DNA of 64,000 nt from Bacteroidota bacterium (lineage in GTDB: Bacteria; Bacteroidota; Rhodothermia; Rhodothermales; Rubricoccaceae), in NCBI GenBank assembly GCA_039821555.1, contig JBCBNX010000001.1, positions 48,477 through 112,476 on the forward strand, written 5' to 3'. Shown here one piece after another: positions 32,904 to 42,608 of this stretch. Every line of letters begins with the position of its first letter. Position 1 is the stretch's first letter. Both the position numbers and the translations under genes were made by a program. Below the pieces are notes generated by a model that had not been told where the DNA came from, did no database searches, and worked only from the letters and a program-made list of their open reading frames with translations.

Positions 32904-33344
32904 TCAGCCTCTACCGGCGAGGCCGGAGAGATCACCAAGCGTCTCGAAGGAGTTGTTCCCTTCTCGGAGCACATACCAAGGACCGATCAGCTCTCCACCG
33001 GCGGCGAGAGTCGGCCCCGAGAAGTCTTGACCGACTCGGATCAACTCGTGGATGGTGATCTCGCGGTTGACAACCCCCGCGTCGATTAGCACGCTGACCT
33101 GCTCCTGGGTGATCGCTGCCTTCTCAAGCTCACTGCCTTCCTTGTAGACGTACCACGGCCCTACTAGCTCACCGCCTGCCGCGGCAGAGCCGCCCATCTC
33201 TCTAAGCTTGGCATGGGCGTCTAGAAGCTTTCCGACGGTTACTTCCTTCTTGATGACCGTGCTCTGGGCCAAGGGCTTGTAGTTCTTCGTCACTCGGACG
33301 AGAGGGTAGTCAGTGGCGGCGAGGTGGAATGATTCGTTGGACAT
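32904..33344 (-). CDS. Small protein with duplicated AAGGEL(V/I)GPWYV motif
   Basis: A 146-residue protein with an internal duplication. Copy one spans about residues 30-75 and copy two about 90-140. Each has an E-(V/I)-T-(V/I)-x-x-L helix start (VIKKEVTVGKLL and VVNREITIHELI), then AAGGELVGPWYVYKEG or AAGGELIGPWYVLREG. No signal peptide, cysteine or enzyme motif is seen, and I recognise no family. It is the first gene of a pair with the helical protein downstream. The start at 33344 is chosen because the frame upstream loses protein-like character, although it stays open to 33827. Confidence 0.7.
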   Translation of the reverse strand: MSNESFHLAATDYPLVRVTKNYKPLAQSTVIKKEVTVGKLLDAHAKLREMGGSAAAGGELVGPWYVYKEGSELEKAAITQEQVSVLIDAGVVNREITIHELIRVGQDFSGPTLAAGGELIGPWYVLREGNNSFETLGDLSGLAGRG

Positions 33345-33835
33345 GGGACCGTTCAAGGTTAGGTTGACAATGCAGCTGACTCTTGGTGGTCGTGGGTAAG
33401 TGCTCAGAAAAACACGCAGCCGAAGAGAGTTTTCCGATAGGCCAATATAGAACGTATAGATTGCTAAGCAAGGGGATAGGCACAGTTTTTTTAACAGCAT
33501 AAGGAAAATTTGGGAGCTAAGGTCAACCGAGATGCTGTCAGCTATTACACTATTGTTTTCCTTGGGCAACGATAAAAAAACAGGCGAATGCCTCGATACT
33601 CTTTTGGACGCGGGCGATTGAGGCCGGCGGAGCGAGGGTGATCTAGGTGTGACGAAGAATGGCGGAGTCCTAGTGTGACCAGCTTGGTGCCTTGTCAGAG
33701 TTGGACACATCGGTCCATTGTGGAGGAGGCATTCTGTCGGGATTGCCGACCAAATCCTCCCACCTCGCTCCATACCCAAGCGCTGCTCTCCCTTTGTCGA
33801 GGGACTAGAACGTGAGCAGCGGGACACCGCCGTAC
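33345..33835. other. AT-rich intergenic leader
   Basis: A 491-base gap between the end of polB and the start of the duplicated-motif gene. Positions 33400-33600 are much more AT-rich than the surrounding genome, with runs of T and A. No convincing gene is seen on either strand. It holds a candidate promoter (33444-33471, minus strand). The remainder is unexplained. Confidence 0.5.
33444..33471 (-). promoter_or_regulatory. Candidate promoter for the duplicated-motif operon
   Basis: On the minus strand TTGCTT (33471-33466) and TATATT (33449-33444) are spaced by 16 bases, about 100 bases before the ATG at 33344. It lies in the AT-rich part of the gap. Match by eye. Confidence 0.3.
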
Positions 33836-36268
33836 TCAGAACGGCACGTCGTCCTCCACGTCGTCGAGCGCGCGTTCGGTGCGAGCGAGGCGGATGCCTG
33901 CGGCGTCGAAGCCGAAGAGGTCTTCGGGGGAGAACACGAGGCGGTGCTGGTGCTCCGTCTCAAAAAACGGGACGAACTTGGCGGCGACCTGGTCGAGGCG
34001 GTCGAGGTAGTACGGCGTGTGCTCGTCGGGCGCAGCCGGGTCCCAGGCGTCGGCGAGGCGGGCGGCCTCGAAGGCGGGGCCGGGTCCGGCAAGGTAGTAG
34101 CTCATACGGTCGCCCTTGCGTGGCAACTGGCCGGTCTGCGCGGCGCGCTGCTTGGCGAGTTCGTACGACGCCGTCCGCGTGCGTCGCCCGGCCTGCACGT
34201 CGGCCTCGTACGCCTCGACGGTGTTCTTCAGCGTCTCGGTGCGCTGGAAGTCGGCGACGCCGTCGTTCCAGTCGTGGGCGAGGATGCGGTCGCGCTGGGC
34301 GAGGTAGAGGTCGTGCAGGCCCTGGATGTCCTCGTTGAGTAGCAGCCGGACGGCCTCGCGGACAAAGCGCCGCCCGAAGCACTCCGTGGAGCGGGAGACG
34401 AGCGACGAGCCCTTGAACTTGATGCGCCCGTCGTAGCCGAGCAGCGCGTAGTTCTTCTTTTTGTACGACAGCATCTTCTGGAAGCGCCCGTCGAAGCCGA
34501 TGCGGATGCCCTCGGGCATGCGCTCGGAGAGTGTGCGCACGTAGGCGCGCTCCTCCGTGTCGCCGCGGAGGCCGTCGGGCGGGATGAAGAGCACGCCGTC
34601 GGTGTCCACCTCGATGATCGTCCCGCCGTCGGCGCGGACGAGGCGGATGATCTGACGCAGCAGGTCCTGGCCGGTCGCCGCCACGCGGTCGGCCTCGGCG
34701 AAGTCGTTGAACAGCGCGAGGCTAAACGCGAGGTTGCCGTAGAAGCTATTGATGATGTTCTTGAACGCCGTCTGCCGGGCGTCCAACTCGGCGCGCGCGC
34801 CCGCGTCGTTCGTCGCCTTCATCGCGGCCTTGGTGTCGAAGCGGAGGTCGGTCAGCTTGCGGAGGAGATCAGGAAAAACGCCGAGCGCGTCGTCCTTTGG
34901 GCGGACATCGTACTGCAGCATGATGCTCGGGTACAGGCTCTCGACATCGGCATACACGACAGGACCGACGACACCCGTGACGAACACGTCGGTGTAGCCG
35001 CCGATGGTCTGGCTGCCCCACGCCGCGCGGGGGAGGGCTTGGCGCTGGCGGAGGTACTCGCGTACGAACAGGGCCTCGATCTTGCTCGCCGGGCCAGTAC
35101 GCGCCGTCTGGCCGTAGGGCATCGGCACCATCTGCGTGAGGTAGAACGTGCTTCCCGAGAGGTGCCGCGCCAGCCGCTCCGTCTCCACCACGTCGTCGAG
35201 CGCATAGTCCAGGAGCCGCGCCGGGTCCTCGTCCCACACCCGCGCGATGTCGTTGCCTGCGACGTAGGTGCGGCTGTCATCCGCGAAGCCGAAATAATTC
35301 GCCGCGACCTTGAGGCCGTAGCCCGGGAGGTCGCGCTTGAACACGTCGAAGCTCATCACCTGGAAGAGCGTGTCGACGACGTGCCGCCCGGCGATGTCGA
35401 GCGCGGGGAAGTCGACCATCCGCTCAGCGAAGCGCATCGAGCTCGGGAACTGCCGCGGTACTGAGCCATCGCGGCCGATGGAGAACGGGACGCCGTGGAG
35501 CGAGCAGCGCTTCCGGAGGTAGTCGAAGTCGAAGCCGTAGATGTTGTGGCCCTCGATCACGTCGGGGTCGCGCTCTTGAATGACGCGGACCGTCTCTTCG
35601 AGCAGCGCTTTCTCCGACGAGTCGCGCGCGTGCAGCAGCCGCGACCAGCCCTGGTTGTCGCTCAGCGCGACGATGATGACGGCGTGCTCGGGCCGCTCGG
35701 GCTGCGGGAAGCCGTCTGGCGCGTAGACCTCGATATCGAGTTGCAGCCGGTGGATGTGCTCGAAGGCCATGCCCTTGAAGAGCGTGCGGCCGGTCTGCAT
35801 GAGGTAGAGCTGCTCCGGGTTGCCAGCGAAATAGATCTCGTCTGGGCGCCGCTTGTCCGATTCCGTGGCGCGTTCGACGTGGCGCACGGCGTCCCAGTAG
35901 GCGCGGACCGACGTGAAGACGACGAGGTCGCGAAAGTAGGCCTGCCCGCCGCGATCCTCGTCTACCTTCACGGACGCGTCGAGGCGTTGGTAGCGGAAGC
36001 GCTCGCGCCCAAAGCCGCGCAGCAACTCGGCGTCATGGATGAGCATGAAGGGGTAGAACGGCACCTCCTCCGTCTCGATCGTGCCTCCGTCGGGGTGATC
36101 GAAGCCGCGCCGCCAGTAGAGCCGCATGCGTGCGGGTTCCGCTTCGCGCCCCGAGGTGTCACGCACGAGGTGCAGCGCCACGAGGCCCTCGGCCGGGTCC
36201 TTGCCGTAGAGCGCCGTGTCGTGGCCGTCTGACACAGAAAGCGGAGTGGGGTGGGAAGCGTCAGGCAT
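33836..36268 (-). CDS. polB: Family B DNA polymerase with proofreading exonuclease
   Basis: An 810-residue DNA polymerase. Exonuclease motifs: Exo I LDIEVY (Asp178, Glu180), Exo II EGHNIYGFDFDYL, Exo III YALDDVVETERL. Polymerase motifs: A YADVESLYPSIM (Asp441), B KNIINSFYGNL, C EVDTDGVLF (Asp555, Asp557; DTD). All catalytic residues are present, so the enzyme is probably active. Family B polymerases are rare as replicases in bacteria; this one is longer than E. coli Pol II (783 residues) and could act in repair or translesion synthesis. No phage genes surround it. The ATG at 36268 gives MPDASHPTPL. Confidence 0.93.
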   Translation of the reverse strand: MPDASHPTPLSVSDGHDTALYGKDPAEGLVALHLVRDTSGREAEPARMRLYWRRGFDHPDGGTIETEEVPFYPFMLIHDAELLRGFGRERFRYQRLDASVKVDEDRGGQAYFRDLVVFTSVRAYWDAVRHVERATESDKRRPDEIYFAGNPEQLYLMQTGRTLFKGMAFEHIHRLQLDIEVYAPDGFPQPERPEHAVIIVALSDNQGWSRLLHARDSSEKALLEETVRVIQERDPDVIEGHNIYGFDFDYLRKRCSLHGVPFSIGRDGSVPRQFPSSMRFAERMVDFPALDIAGRHVVDTLFQVMSFDVFKRDLPGYGLKVAANYFGFADDSRTYVAGNDIARVWDEDPARLLDYALDDVVETERLARHLSGSTFYLTQMVPMPYGQTARTGPASKIEALFVREYLRQRQALPRAAWGSQTIGGYTDVFVTGVVGPVVYADVESLYPSIMLQYDVRPKDDALGVFPDLLRKLTDLRFDTKAAMKATNDAGARAELDARQTAFKNIINSFYGNLAFSLALFNDFAEADRVAATGQDLLRQIIRLVRADGGTIIEVDTDGVLFIPPDGLRGDTEERAYVRTLSERMPEGIRIGFDGRFQKMLSYKKKNYALLGYDGRIKFKGSSLVSRSTECFGRRFVREAVRLLLNEDIQGLHDLYLAQRDRILAHDWNDGVADFQRTETLKNTVEAYEADVQAGRRTRTASYELAKQRAAQTGQLPRKGDRMSYYLAGPGPAFEAARLADAWDPAAPDEHTPYYLDRLDQVAAKFVPFFETEHQHRLVFSPEDLFGFDAAGIRLARTERALDDVEDDVPF

Positions 36269-36426
36269 AGCGGTTTCGCGTACGCACAAACGCCGCCCTC
36301 GTGCCGCAGTGCGAGCAGTAAAAGCGGAGGCTTTTTCGGGTAATCACACGAGGCCACGACGAAGGGTGGAGGTCTAGTCTGGCGCATCGCCTAACCGCAA
36401 GACCTCTCCTCACCCAGGTACCTCTC

Positions 36427-37737
36427 ATGTCGATTGCTGCTCTTTCCGGTAGTGTAGCCCGCTTCGCACGCCCTCGCGGCGTTGACCTGCTCGCACGCAC
36501 GCAGCCGTTCCACGCGTGGCACAGCGCCCGCACGAGCGCGGCCTGCTGGTCCTACTCGCGGTCCCTCGACGAGGCCACGGGGCCGACCGTCGCCATCCGC
36601 AGCGAGTGCGGCCAGGCGCAGCGTGGCATCAACTTCGCCTCGCAGGACTACCTCGGCCTCTCGGCGCACCCGGCCGTGCACGAAGCGGTGTCGGACGCCC
36701 TCGCTGCCTTCGGTCCGCACAGCGCCGGGTCGCCGATGCTGCTCGGCAACACGGCCCTCTCGCTCGACCTAGAGCGCGAGATCGCGGACGCCCTGCACAT
36801 GGCCGAGACGGTGCTCTTCCCGACGGGATGGGCGGCGGGCTTCGGGGCGATCGTCGGGCTGGTGCGCCCCTACGACCACATCGTGATGGACGAACTGGCT
36901 CACGCCTGTCTACAGCAGGGGGCCCATGCCGCCACGCGCAACGTCCATCGGCATCGGCACGGCTCGGCCGAACATGTGGAGAAAGTGCTGGCCGCGATCC
37001 GCGCACAGGACTCCAAGAACGGCGTCCTCGTCATCACGGAAGGCCTCTTCTCGATGGACTCCGACACGCCAGACCTCGCGCGCCTGCAAGCCCTCTGTCA
37101 TGACTACGACGCCACGCTGTTGGTCGACATCGCGCACGATTTCGGGTCGCTCGGACCGGACGGCACCGGAAGCCTAGGCCTCCAGGGGCTGCTAGGCGAG
37201 GTCGACCTTGTGATGGGGAGCTTCTCGAAAACGTTCGCGTCCAACGGCGGCTTCGTCGCCGTGCGCGACCCTGCCGTGAAGCACTACCTCAAGATCATGG
37301 GCGGGCCGCACATCTTCTCGAACGCGCTCTCGCCGCTACAGTGCGCGGCGGTCCAGGCCGCGCTCCGCATCGTGCGTTCCGAAGAGGGGGCCGCGCGGCG
37401 GGCCTCGCTGCTCCGGGCTGTGACCGCGCTCCGGGGTGCGTTGGCCGACGAAGGCATCGCGTGCCTCGGTGCGCCCTCCGCCATCGTGCCTGTGCCGATC
37501 GGTGAGCGGGACGTGGCGCGGATTGCTGCGAAGCTCATCGCGGAGCGCGGGGTGCTCGCCAACCTCGTCGAATATCCGGCCGTCCCGGAGGACGGAGCAC
37601 GGTTTCGGATGCAAGCCATGGCGACACACACGCCGGAGCAGGCGCGGGAAGCAGCGGCCATCGTGAGCGCAGCCATCGCAGACGCACAGAACCAGGTCGC
37701 CGGACTCAAGGCACCAGGCGTGCAGGCTGCGGCATAG
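36427..37737 (+). CDS. Alpha-oxoamine synthase family PLP enzyme
   Basis: A 436-residue fold-type I PLP enzyme of the KBL/BioF/SPT group, which joins an amino acid to an acyl-CoA with loss of CO2. Motifs: NFASQDYLGLSAHPAV, GPHSAGSPMLLGNTALSLDLE, FPTGWAAGFGAI, EGLFSMDSDTPDL, VDIAHDFGSLG, and GSFSKTFASNGGF with the PLP lysine. The N-terminus to about residue 60 is divergent. It may be a serine palmitoyltransferase-type sphingolipid enzyme, as found in Bacteroidota, or a KBL; sequence alone does not decide. Confidence 0.85.
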   Translation: MSIAALSGSVARFARPRGVDLLARTQPFHAWHSARTSAACWSYSRSLDEATGPTVAIRSECGQAQRGINFASQDYLGLSAHPAVHEAVSDALAAFGPHSAGSPMLLGNTALSLDLEREIADALHMAETVLFPTGWAAGFGAIVGLVRPYDHIVMDELAHACLQQGAHAATRNVHRHRHGSAEHVEKVLAAIRAQDSKNGVLVITEGLFSMDSDTPDLARLQALCHDYDATLLVDIAHDFGSLGPDGTGSLGLQGLLGEVDLVMGSFSKTFASNGGFVAVRDPAVKHYLKIMGGPHIFSNALSPLQCAAVQAALRIVRSEEGAARRASLLRAVTALRGALADEGIACLGAPSAIVPVPIGERDVARIAAKLIAERGVLANLVEYPAVPEDGARFRMQAMATHTPEQAREAAAIVSAAIADAQNQVAGLKAPGVQAAA

Positions 37738-37986
37738 GCCTAGGGTGACGTGCAATGCCTAGGGGAGGAGGCTCCGCGTGCGACGGGAGACGAGCGACAA
37801 CAATGCGAGGAGGCAAGGGTACAGCATCGATAGAAATCGGTACGAAAGGACTATGCTTCCGGCCCGGAGGAGGGTTGGCGGGGCGACCACGCGCGAGTAG
37901 ATTCGCCGCCTATTACCGCCCTGCGCGGCGTCTCCTATCCGACTAGCACGACCTCGCCGTGGAGACGCGACCATCCATCAAGCTCC

Positions 37987-40900
37987 ATGCGGGTCCTGCT
38001 TCTTGTGGTTGCCGTGGCTGTGTCCGCACAGGCTCAGTCTTCCGAGAGGCCCAGGCGTGCCCCGCTGAGGCACGCCTACCTCGGCGTCGACGACGGGCTC
38101 TCGCACAGCCGCGTCAACGCCATCGCGCAGGACGCCGAGGGCTTCCTCTGGTTCGGCACCGACGACGGCCTCAGCCGCTACGACGGCACCGGCTTTCGCA
38201 TCTATCGCCACGATCCGGACGAGCCGCGCTCGCTGCCGCACAGCCGCGTCACGGCACTCCACGTCGAGGACGACGGGACGCTCTGGGTGGGCACCCAGCA
38301 GGGCCTCAGCCGCTTCGATCGTCGCGTCGGAGCGTTTCAGCGGTATCGTGCGGCGGTGGACAGCGCGGGCCACTGCAACGGCCTCGTCGTCGCCATCGAC
38401 CGCAATCCGGAGGGACGGTTGCACGTGGGTACGAACGCGTCGTACCTGTGCGAGCTGGTCGAGGACGGCCCGCAGGACAGCGCCGGACTAGCGAGAGCTA
38501 CCCTACGGCAGCGAGGCAAGCTGGCCCCCGGAAACGTAGCCTGCCCCTTCAGTATCTATGACTTGCGGTGCAGCTACCCGCGCCCGTCGACCACCTTCCA
38601 CGGGCCGCTCATCGTCGAGGCTGGCCCGCGCCACCTGGGTGAGGCGTTCTCGATCGGCGGAGATCCGGGGCTGGGCCTATGGATCGAACGATGGAAGCGC
38701 GGCGCGTGGGAGCGGTTCGCTCGTTGGCCCGCGAGCAGCATCCCCGTTGGCACCCAGGTGAGCATCCGCCTGAGCGACGGCATCATCTGGGCCGCGACGG
38801 AGGGACAAGGCATCGCCGAGATCGACCTGGACAACGAGACCGTCGCATTGCTCTCGCTGGGGCCACCGGGCGGGGGGGGAGTAGGACCGCCCGTGCAAGT
38901 CTTCGCGCTTTTCCGCGATCGCCAGGGCCTCGTCTGGGTCGGAACGAACCAGGGGCTCTTTCGCTTCGGCGGCACGCCCTCGTCCTTCAACTGGGAGCGG
39001 CGCATCGAGGGGGACGCGCGCGCGCTGAGCGACGACCGCGTCAACGGGATGCTCGTGGACCGCGCGGGTACGCTGTGGGTGGCGACCAACGACGGCCTGA
39101 ACCGCCGCCGCGCCGGCGAGGAGGGCTTCGAGCCGCTGCGGACCGACCTCGACGGCGAACACGCCAACGCATTCTGGTGGCCCTTCGAGGACCGGGCGGG
39201 TACGCTCTGGCTGGGCACAAAACGCCGCGGCCTGATGCGCCTCGACCGTGTGACGGGGCGGTTCGAATCGATCTACATCCCGCCGGGACTCTTCCCCGAA
39301 GAACTCGGCATCGAAGCGTGGTCTATCCTCCCGGTCCGCCACCTCACAGAGGACCAGCACAACACGCTCTGGATCAGTACCTCGATCGGGCTCTTTCGAC
39401 GCGATCCAGATGGAACGCTCACGAGCTACCTCCATGACCCGAGCCGACTGGGGGGGCTTCCCGATCCCCGCGTCAGCATCGTCCACGAGGACTCCGCTGG
39501 CGGTCGTTGGATCGGTACCGACGGTGGGCTGTGTCGCCTAGTGGACGAGACGCCGCCGGGCCGCTTCGACTGTGTGCGGCACCGCCCCGACGATCCGACG
39601 AGCCTCGGCGCGGATGTCGTGTGGACCATCACCGAGAGCGCTGCCGACCCGGGTGCGCTCTGGGTCGGGACGATCGGAGGAGGGCTGTGCCGCTTCGACC
39701 TCGCCGCGGAGACGTGCCGTCGCTACACGACCTCCGACGGGCTGCCCAACAACACCGTCTATGGCGTTCTCGCTGACGACGACGGCGGGCTCTGGATGAG
39801 CACCAACGGCGGCCTTGCCCGCCTAGAGATCGCCACGGAGACATTTACCGTGTTTGCCGCGACGGAAGGGCTGCGCTCCGACGCGTTCGACTTCATGTCC
39901 TACCATCGCGCCGACGATGGGCGGCTCTTTTTCGGTGGTCCGCGCGGCTTCTACGCGTTTCACCCGGACAGCCTTCGCGCAAGTACCTATGTCCCGCCGG
40001 TCGCCATCACCGGCGTGCGCACCTTCGACCAGGCGCGCCCGGGCCTGCCCGCCGACGGCGACACGCTCCGCCTCGCGCACAACGAGAACTTCGTCTCGTT
40101 CGAGTTTGCGGCGTTCGACTTCGAGCGGCCGCGCCAGAACCAGTACCGCTACCGCCTCATCGGAGTAGACGAACAGTGGCGCACCACGATGGGAGAGCGG
40201 CCCGAGGCGCGCTACACCGACGTGCCGCCCGGCACGTACACGTTCGAGGTGCTCGGCGCGAACCACGACGGGCTCTACAACCCGGAGGCGGTGCGGCTGA
40301 CGCTCGACATTGTGCCAGCCTGGTGGCAGGCGTGGTGGTTCCGGAGCGGCGCGCTGCTGCTGGCGACGGTCAGCCTCGGTGCGCTCGGCGTGGGGACGGT
40401 GCGTCGGCGCGAGGCGGCGTGGCGGCGCGAGCAGGCCGAGGCCGCCGAGATGCAGCGGCGGCTGGCCGAGAGCCGTGAGCGCGAGCGCGCCCGCATCGCC
40501 CGCGAGCTCCACGACGGGCCCGTGCAGCAGCTCTACCGCATCGGCCACGACCTCGACCGGCTGGCCCATCACGAGGCGCAGGTCGCCCCACCTGTGCAGG
40601 CCGCGCGCGATGCCCTCACCGGCGTGGCGAGCGAGCTACGCGGCGTGCTGAGCACGCTCCGCCCGCCGCTCATCGAGCACCTTGGTGTGGGAGCCGCCCT
40701 CGGCGCGCTCGTCCGGCAGTCCCGCCCGCACTTCCCCGATGCCGATCTCCACGCCGAGATTGAAGCGGACGGACGGCAACTCTCACTCGACGCCCAGCAC
40801 GCGCTCTACCGCATCGCGCAGGAAGCCCTCGCCAACGCCGCCAAGCACGCCGAGGCGCGCGCCGTGCTCATCCGTCTCTCGGAGGAGGGGCCGCGCGTGC

Positions 40901-41091
40901 GCCTCACGGTTCGCGACGACGGGCGCGGCTTTGCCGTCCCCGACCGGCTCGTACGGTTCGCGCGAGAGGAGCGCTATGGCCTCGTCGGTGCCGCCGAGCG
41001 CGTCGAGCAACTCGGCGGGCGCTTCGCGGTGGAGTCCACGCCGGGGCACGGCACCCAGGTGCTCGTAGAACTCGACGCTGACCAGGGGTAA
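37987..41091 (+). CDS. Two-component regulator propeller sensor histidine kinase
   Basis: A 1034-residue membrane sensor kinase. A signal peptide (about 17 residues) is followed by about nine regulator-propeller repeats of the form FLWFGTDDGLSRYDG, TLWVGTQQGLSRFD, LVWVGTNQGLFRF and GLWMSTNGGLARL, then a Y_Y_Y domain (NFVSFEFAAFDFERP, YRYRLIGVDEQWR, YTFEVLGANHDGLYN). A transmembrane helix lies at about 780-800. The cytoplasmic part has a HisKA_3 domain with His842 in RIARELHDGPVQQ and a HATPase domain (EALANAAKHA, VRDDGRGF, YGLVGAAERVEQLGGRF). The periplasmic propeller probably senses polysaccharide or envelope signals. Its partner is likely the NarL-type regulator 1.5 kb downstream. Confidence 0.92.
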   Translation: MRVLLLVVAVAVSAQAQSSERPRRAPLRHAYLGVDDGLSHSRVNAIAQDAEGFLWFGTDDGLSRYDGTGFRIYRHDPDEPRSLPHSRVTALHVEDDGTLWVGTQQGLSRFDRRVGAFQRYRAAVDSAGHCNGLVVAIDRNPEGRLHVGTNASYLCELVEDGPQDSAGLARATLRQRGKLAPGNVACPFSIYDLRCSYPRPSTTFHGPLIVEAGPRHLGEAFSIGGDPGLGLWIERWKRGAWERFARWPASSIPVGTQVSIRLSDGIIWAATEGQGIAEIDLDNETVALLSLGPPGGGGVGPPVQVFALFRDRQGLVWVGTNQGLFRFGGTPSSFNWERRIEGDARALSDDRVNGMLVDRAGTLWVATNDGLNRRRAGEEGFEPLRTDLDGEHANAFWWPFEDRAGTLWLGTKRRGLMRLDRVTGRFESIYIPPGLFPEELGIEAWSILPVRHLTEDQHNTLWISTSIGLFRRDPDGTLTSYLHDPSRLGGLPDPRVSIVHEDSAGGRWIGTDGGLCRLVDETPPGRFDCVRHRPDDPTSLGADVVWTITESAADPGALWVGTIGGGLCRFDLAAETCRRYTTSDGLPNNTVYGVLADDDGGLWMSTNGGLARLEIATETFTVFAATEGLRSDAFDFMSYHRADDGRLFFGGPRGFYAFHPDSLRASTYVPPVAITGVRTFDQARPGLPADGDTLRLAHNENFVSFEFAAFDFERPRQNQYRYRLIGVDEQWRTTMGERPEARYTDVPPGTYTFEVLGANHDGLYNPEAVRLTLDIVPAWWQAWWFRSGALLLATVSLGALGVGTVRRREAAWRREQAEAAEMQRRLAESRERERARIARELHDGPVQQLYRIGHDLDRLAHHEAQVAPPVQAARDALTGVASELRGVLSTLRPPLIEHLGVGAALGALVRQSRPHFPDADLHAEIEADGRQLSLDAQHALYRIAQEALANAAKHAEARAVLIRLSEEGPRVRLTVRDDGRGFAVPDRLVRFAREERYGLVGAAERVEQLGGRFAVESTPGHGTQVLVELDADQG

Positions 41092-41232
41092 CCCCCCGCC
41101 ACGGTCTGGAGCAGAGGGACTTCGAGGCGCTCGATTGGTACCGATGTCGGCGAGAACGGAACCTTCGGACCATCCGGCAGGGGGATGCCCCCGCGTTGTT
41201 TGCGGAGCCTCCTCCACCGACCGGCTCCGACC

Positions 41233-42453
41233 ATGACGACCCGTGCTTGCTCCCGCCACATGGCGCTCTTCCTGCTAGGCTGCCTCCTGGCAGTGGCAGC
41301 GGTCCCTGAGAGCAGCGCACAGTTCGACCGCCTTCGCGACCGGGCCCGCAAGGCCGCCGAGGAGGTGCAGCGCGACAGCAATGACGAGAGTGCCGCCGAG
41401 GCTGAGCGTCCGAGCCGCCGCGAGCAGTACCTCGAAAGTCGTGGGCTCGAAGACACCGAAGAGGTCGCGACACCGGAGCCAACCGGGCTGGCTCCGCTCG
41501 TCTACGACCGTCCGTTCGATCCGGCAATCCACACCGCGCGGTTGCTCGACTACGTCGAGTTTGAGGCCGACGGGCGGTTCGCGCTCACCGACTTCACCGC
41601 CGTCTTCGTGCCGACGAAGGACGCCAACGGAGCCGCTGTCGACTACTACGACCAGCAGCGCATGCATGTGAAGCTCGTCAAGGGCGGGGCTGAGGTCTGG
41701 CACCGCTACTACAGCGGCAGCAGCGTCCACAACGGCCCGTCGATGGACTTCAGCTTCAACCGCACGCTCTCGGGCAACAAGCAGCCCGAGGCCAACTACG
41801 AGCCGGGTGTCAACGACATGCTGACTGCCGGCTCGTATCAGCTCGACTTCTACCTCGACGATCGGCTCTTCTGGACCTTCCCCTTCGAGGTGGTCAGCAG
41901 GGGCAGCAGCGACCCCTACAGCACACGAGGCGCGTCGCTCTTCCTGCGGGGGCTGTGGGACGACGTTGGCTATGTCTCGTTCAACAGCCGCGAGATCGAC
42001 GCCTCGCCGCAGGTCTATTTCAGCTTCTACAAGCAGGCGCTGCGCGCAGACCTGGAACGGCGCACCGAGTTCGAGTACGTCGCCGTCATCAAGCGCAGCG
42101 GGCGGACGGTGGCTGCGCACGACATCGACCGAACGTGCCAGCGCGTCGACGATCCGCTGGGAGCGTACACGCAGGCGGATCACAGCACCGGGCCCTACAC
42201 GGCCTCATTCTACTTGCTCCCGCAGGACTGCGTCGGCTCACCGAAGGTGCTGCGCATGGAGCACCTCATCGACGGCGCCTACACGCTCGAACTCACGCTC
42301 ACGGGGCCGAACGTGGACGACGAAGTGCGGACCTACTCGTTCGAGATCGCCGGGGGACGCTTTGTCCCAGCCGGGCAGCAGGTGCGCGATGCTACCGACC
42401 CGACCCGCTACCTCGAAGGCATGAACGAAGTCTGGTTCTACGTCGCTGAGTAG
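41233..42453 (+). CDS. Secreted protein of unknown function
   Basis: A 406-residue exported protein. The signal peptide (MALFLLGCLLAVAAVPESSAQ) follows a short charged N-terminus. A charged helix (about 30-75) with Arg/Glu repeats precedes beta-rich domains with AVFVPTKDANGAAVDYYDQQRMHVKLV, AGSYQLDFYLDDRLFWTFPFEV and DGAYTLELTLTGPN, which read like stacked immunoglobulin-type sandwiches. No enzymatic motif. It lies between a sensor kinase and its likely response regulator, so a role in the signal is possible but unproven. Confidence 0.65.
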   Translation: MTTRACSRHMALFLLGCLLAVAAVPESSAQFDRLRDRARKAAEEVQRDSNDESAAEAERPSRREQYLESRGLEDTEEVATPEPTGLAPLVYDRPFDPAIHTARLLDYVEFEADGRFALTDFTAVFVPTKDANGAAVDYYDQQRMHVKLVKGGAEVWHRYYSGSSVHNGPSMDFSFNRTLSGNKQPEANYEPGVNDMLTAGSYQLDFYLDDRLFWTFPFEVVSRGSSDPYSTRGASLFLRGLWDDVGYVSFNSREIDASPQVYFSFYKQALRADLERRTEFEYVAVIKRSGRTVAAHDIDRTCQRVDDPLGAYTQADHSTGPYTASFYLLPQDCVGSPKVLRMEHLIDGAYTLELTLTGPNVDDEVRTYSFEIAGGRFVPAGQQVRDATDPTRYLEGMNEVWFYVAE

Positions 42454-42608
42454 ACGGAGCCAGGCTCGACGAAGCCAGCCCAGCCGCTCGTCGGCTGGGA
42501 GGAACGCGGTGGCTTGGGGCGGTTGGTGGGCCGCGCCGGGCTGCCGCGCGTCTGCGGCCTGCCGATCTTGCACCTCGCCTCGCACCATCTCCACACTGCG
42601 CCTCCTGC

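Noticed and set aside
33345..33827. N-terminal extension of the duplicated-motif gene up to 33827
   Set aside because: The upstream peptide is compositionally unlike the protein and crosses the AT-rich leader with a promoter candidate; the ATG at 33344 is preferred.
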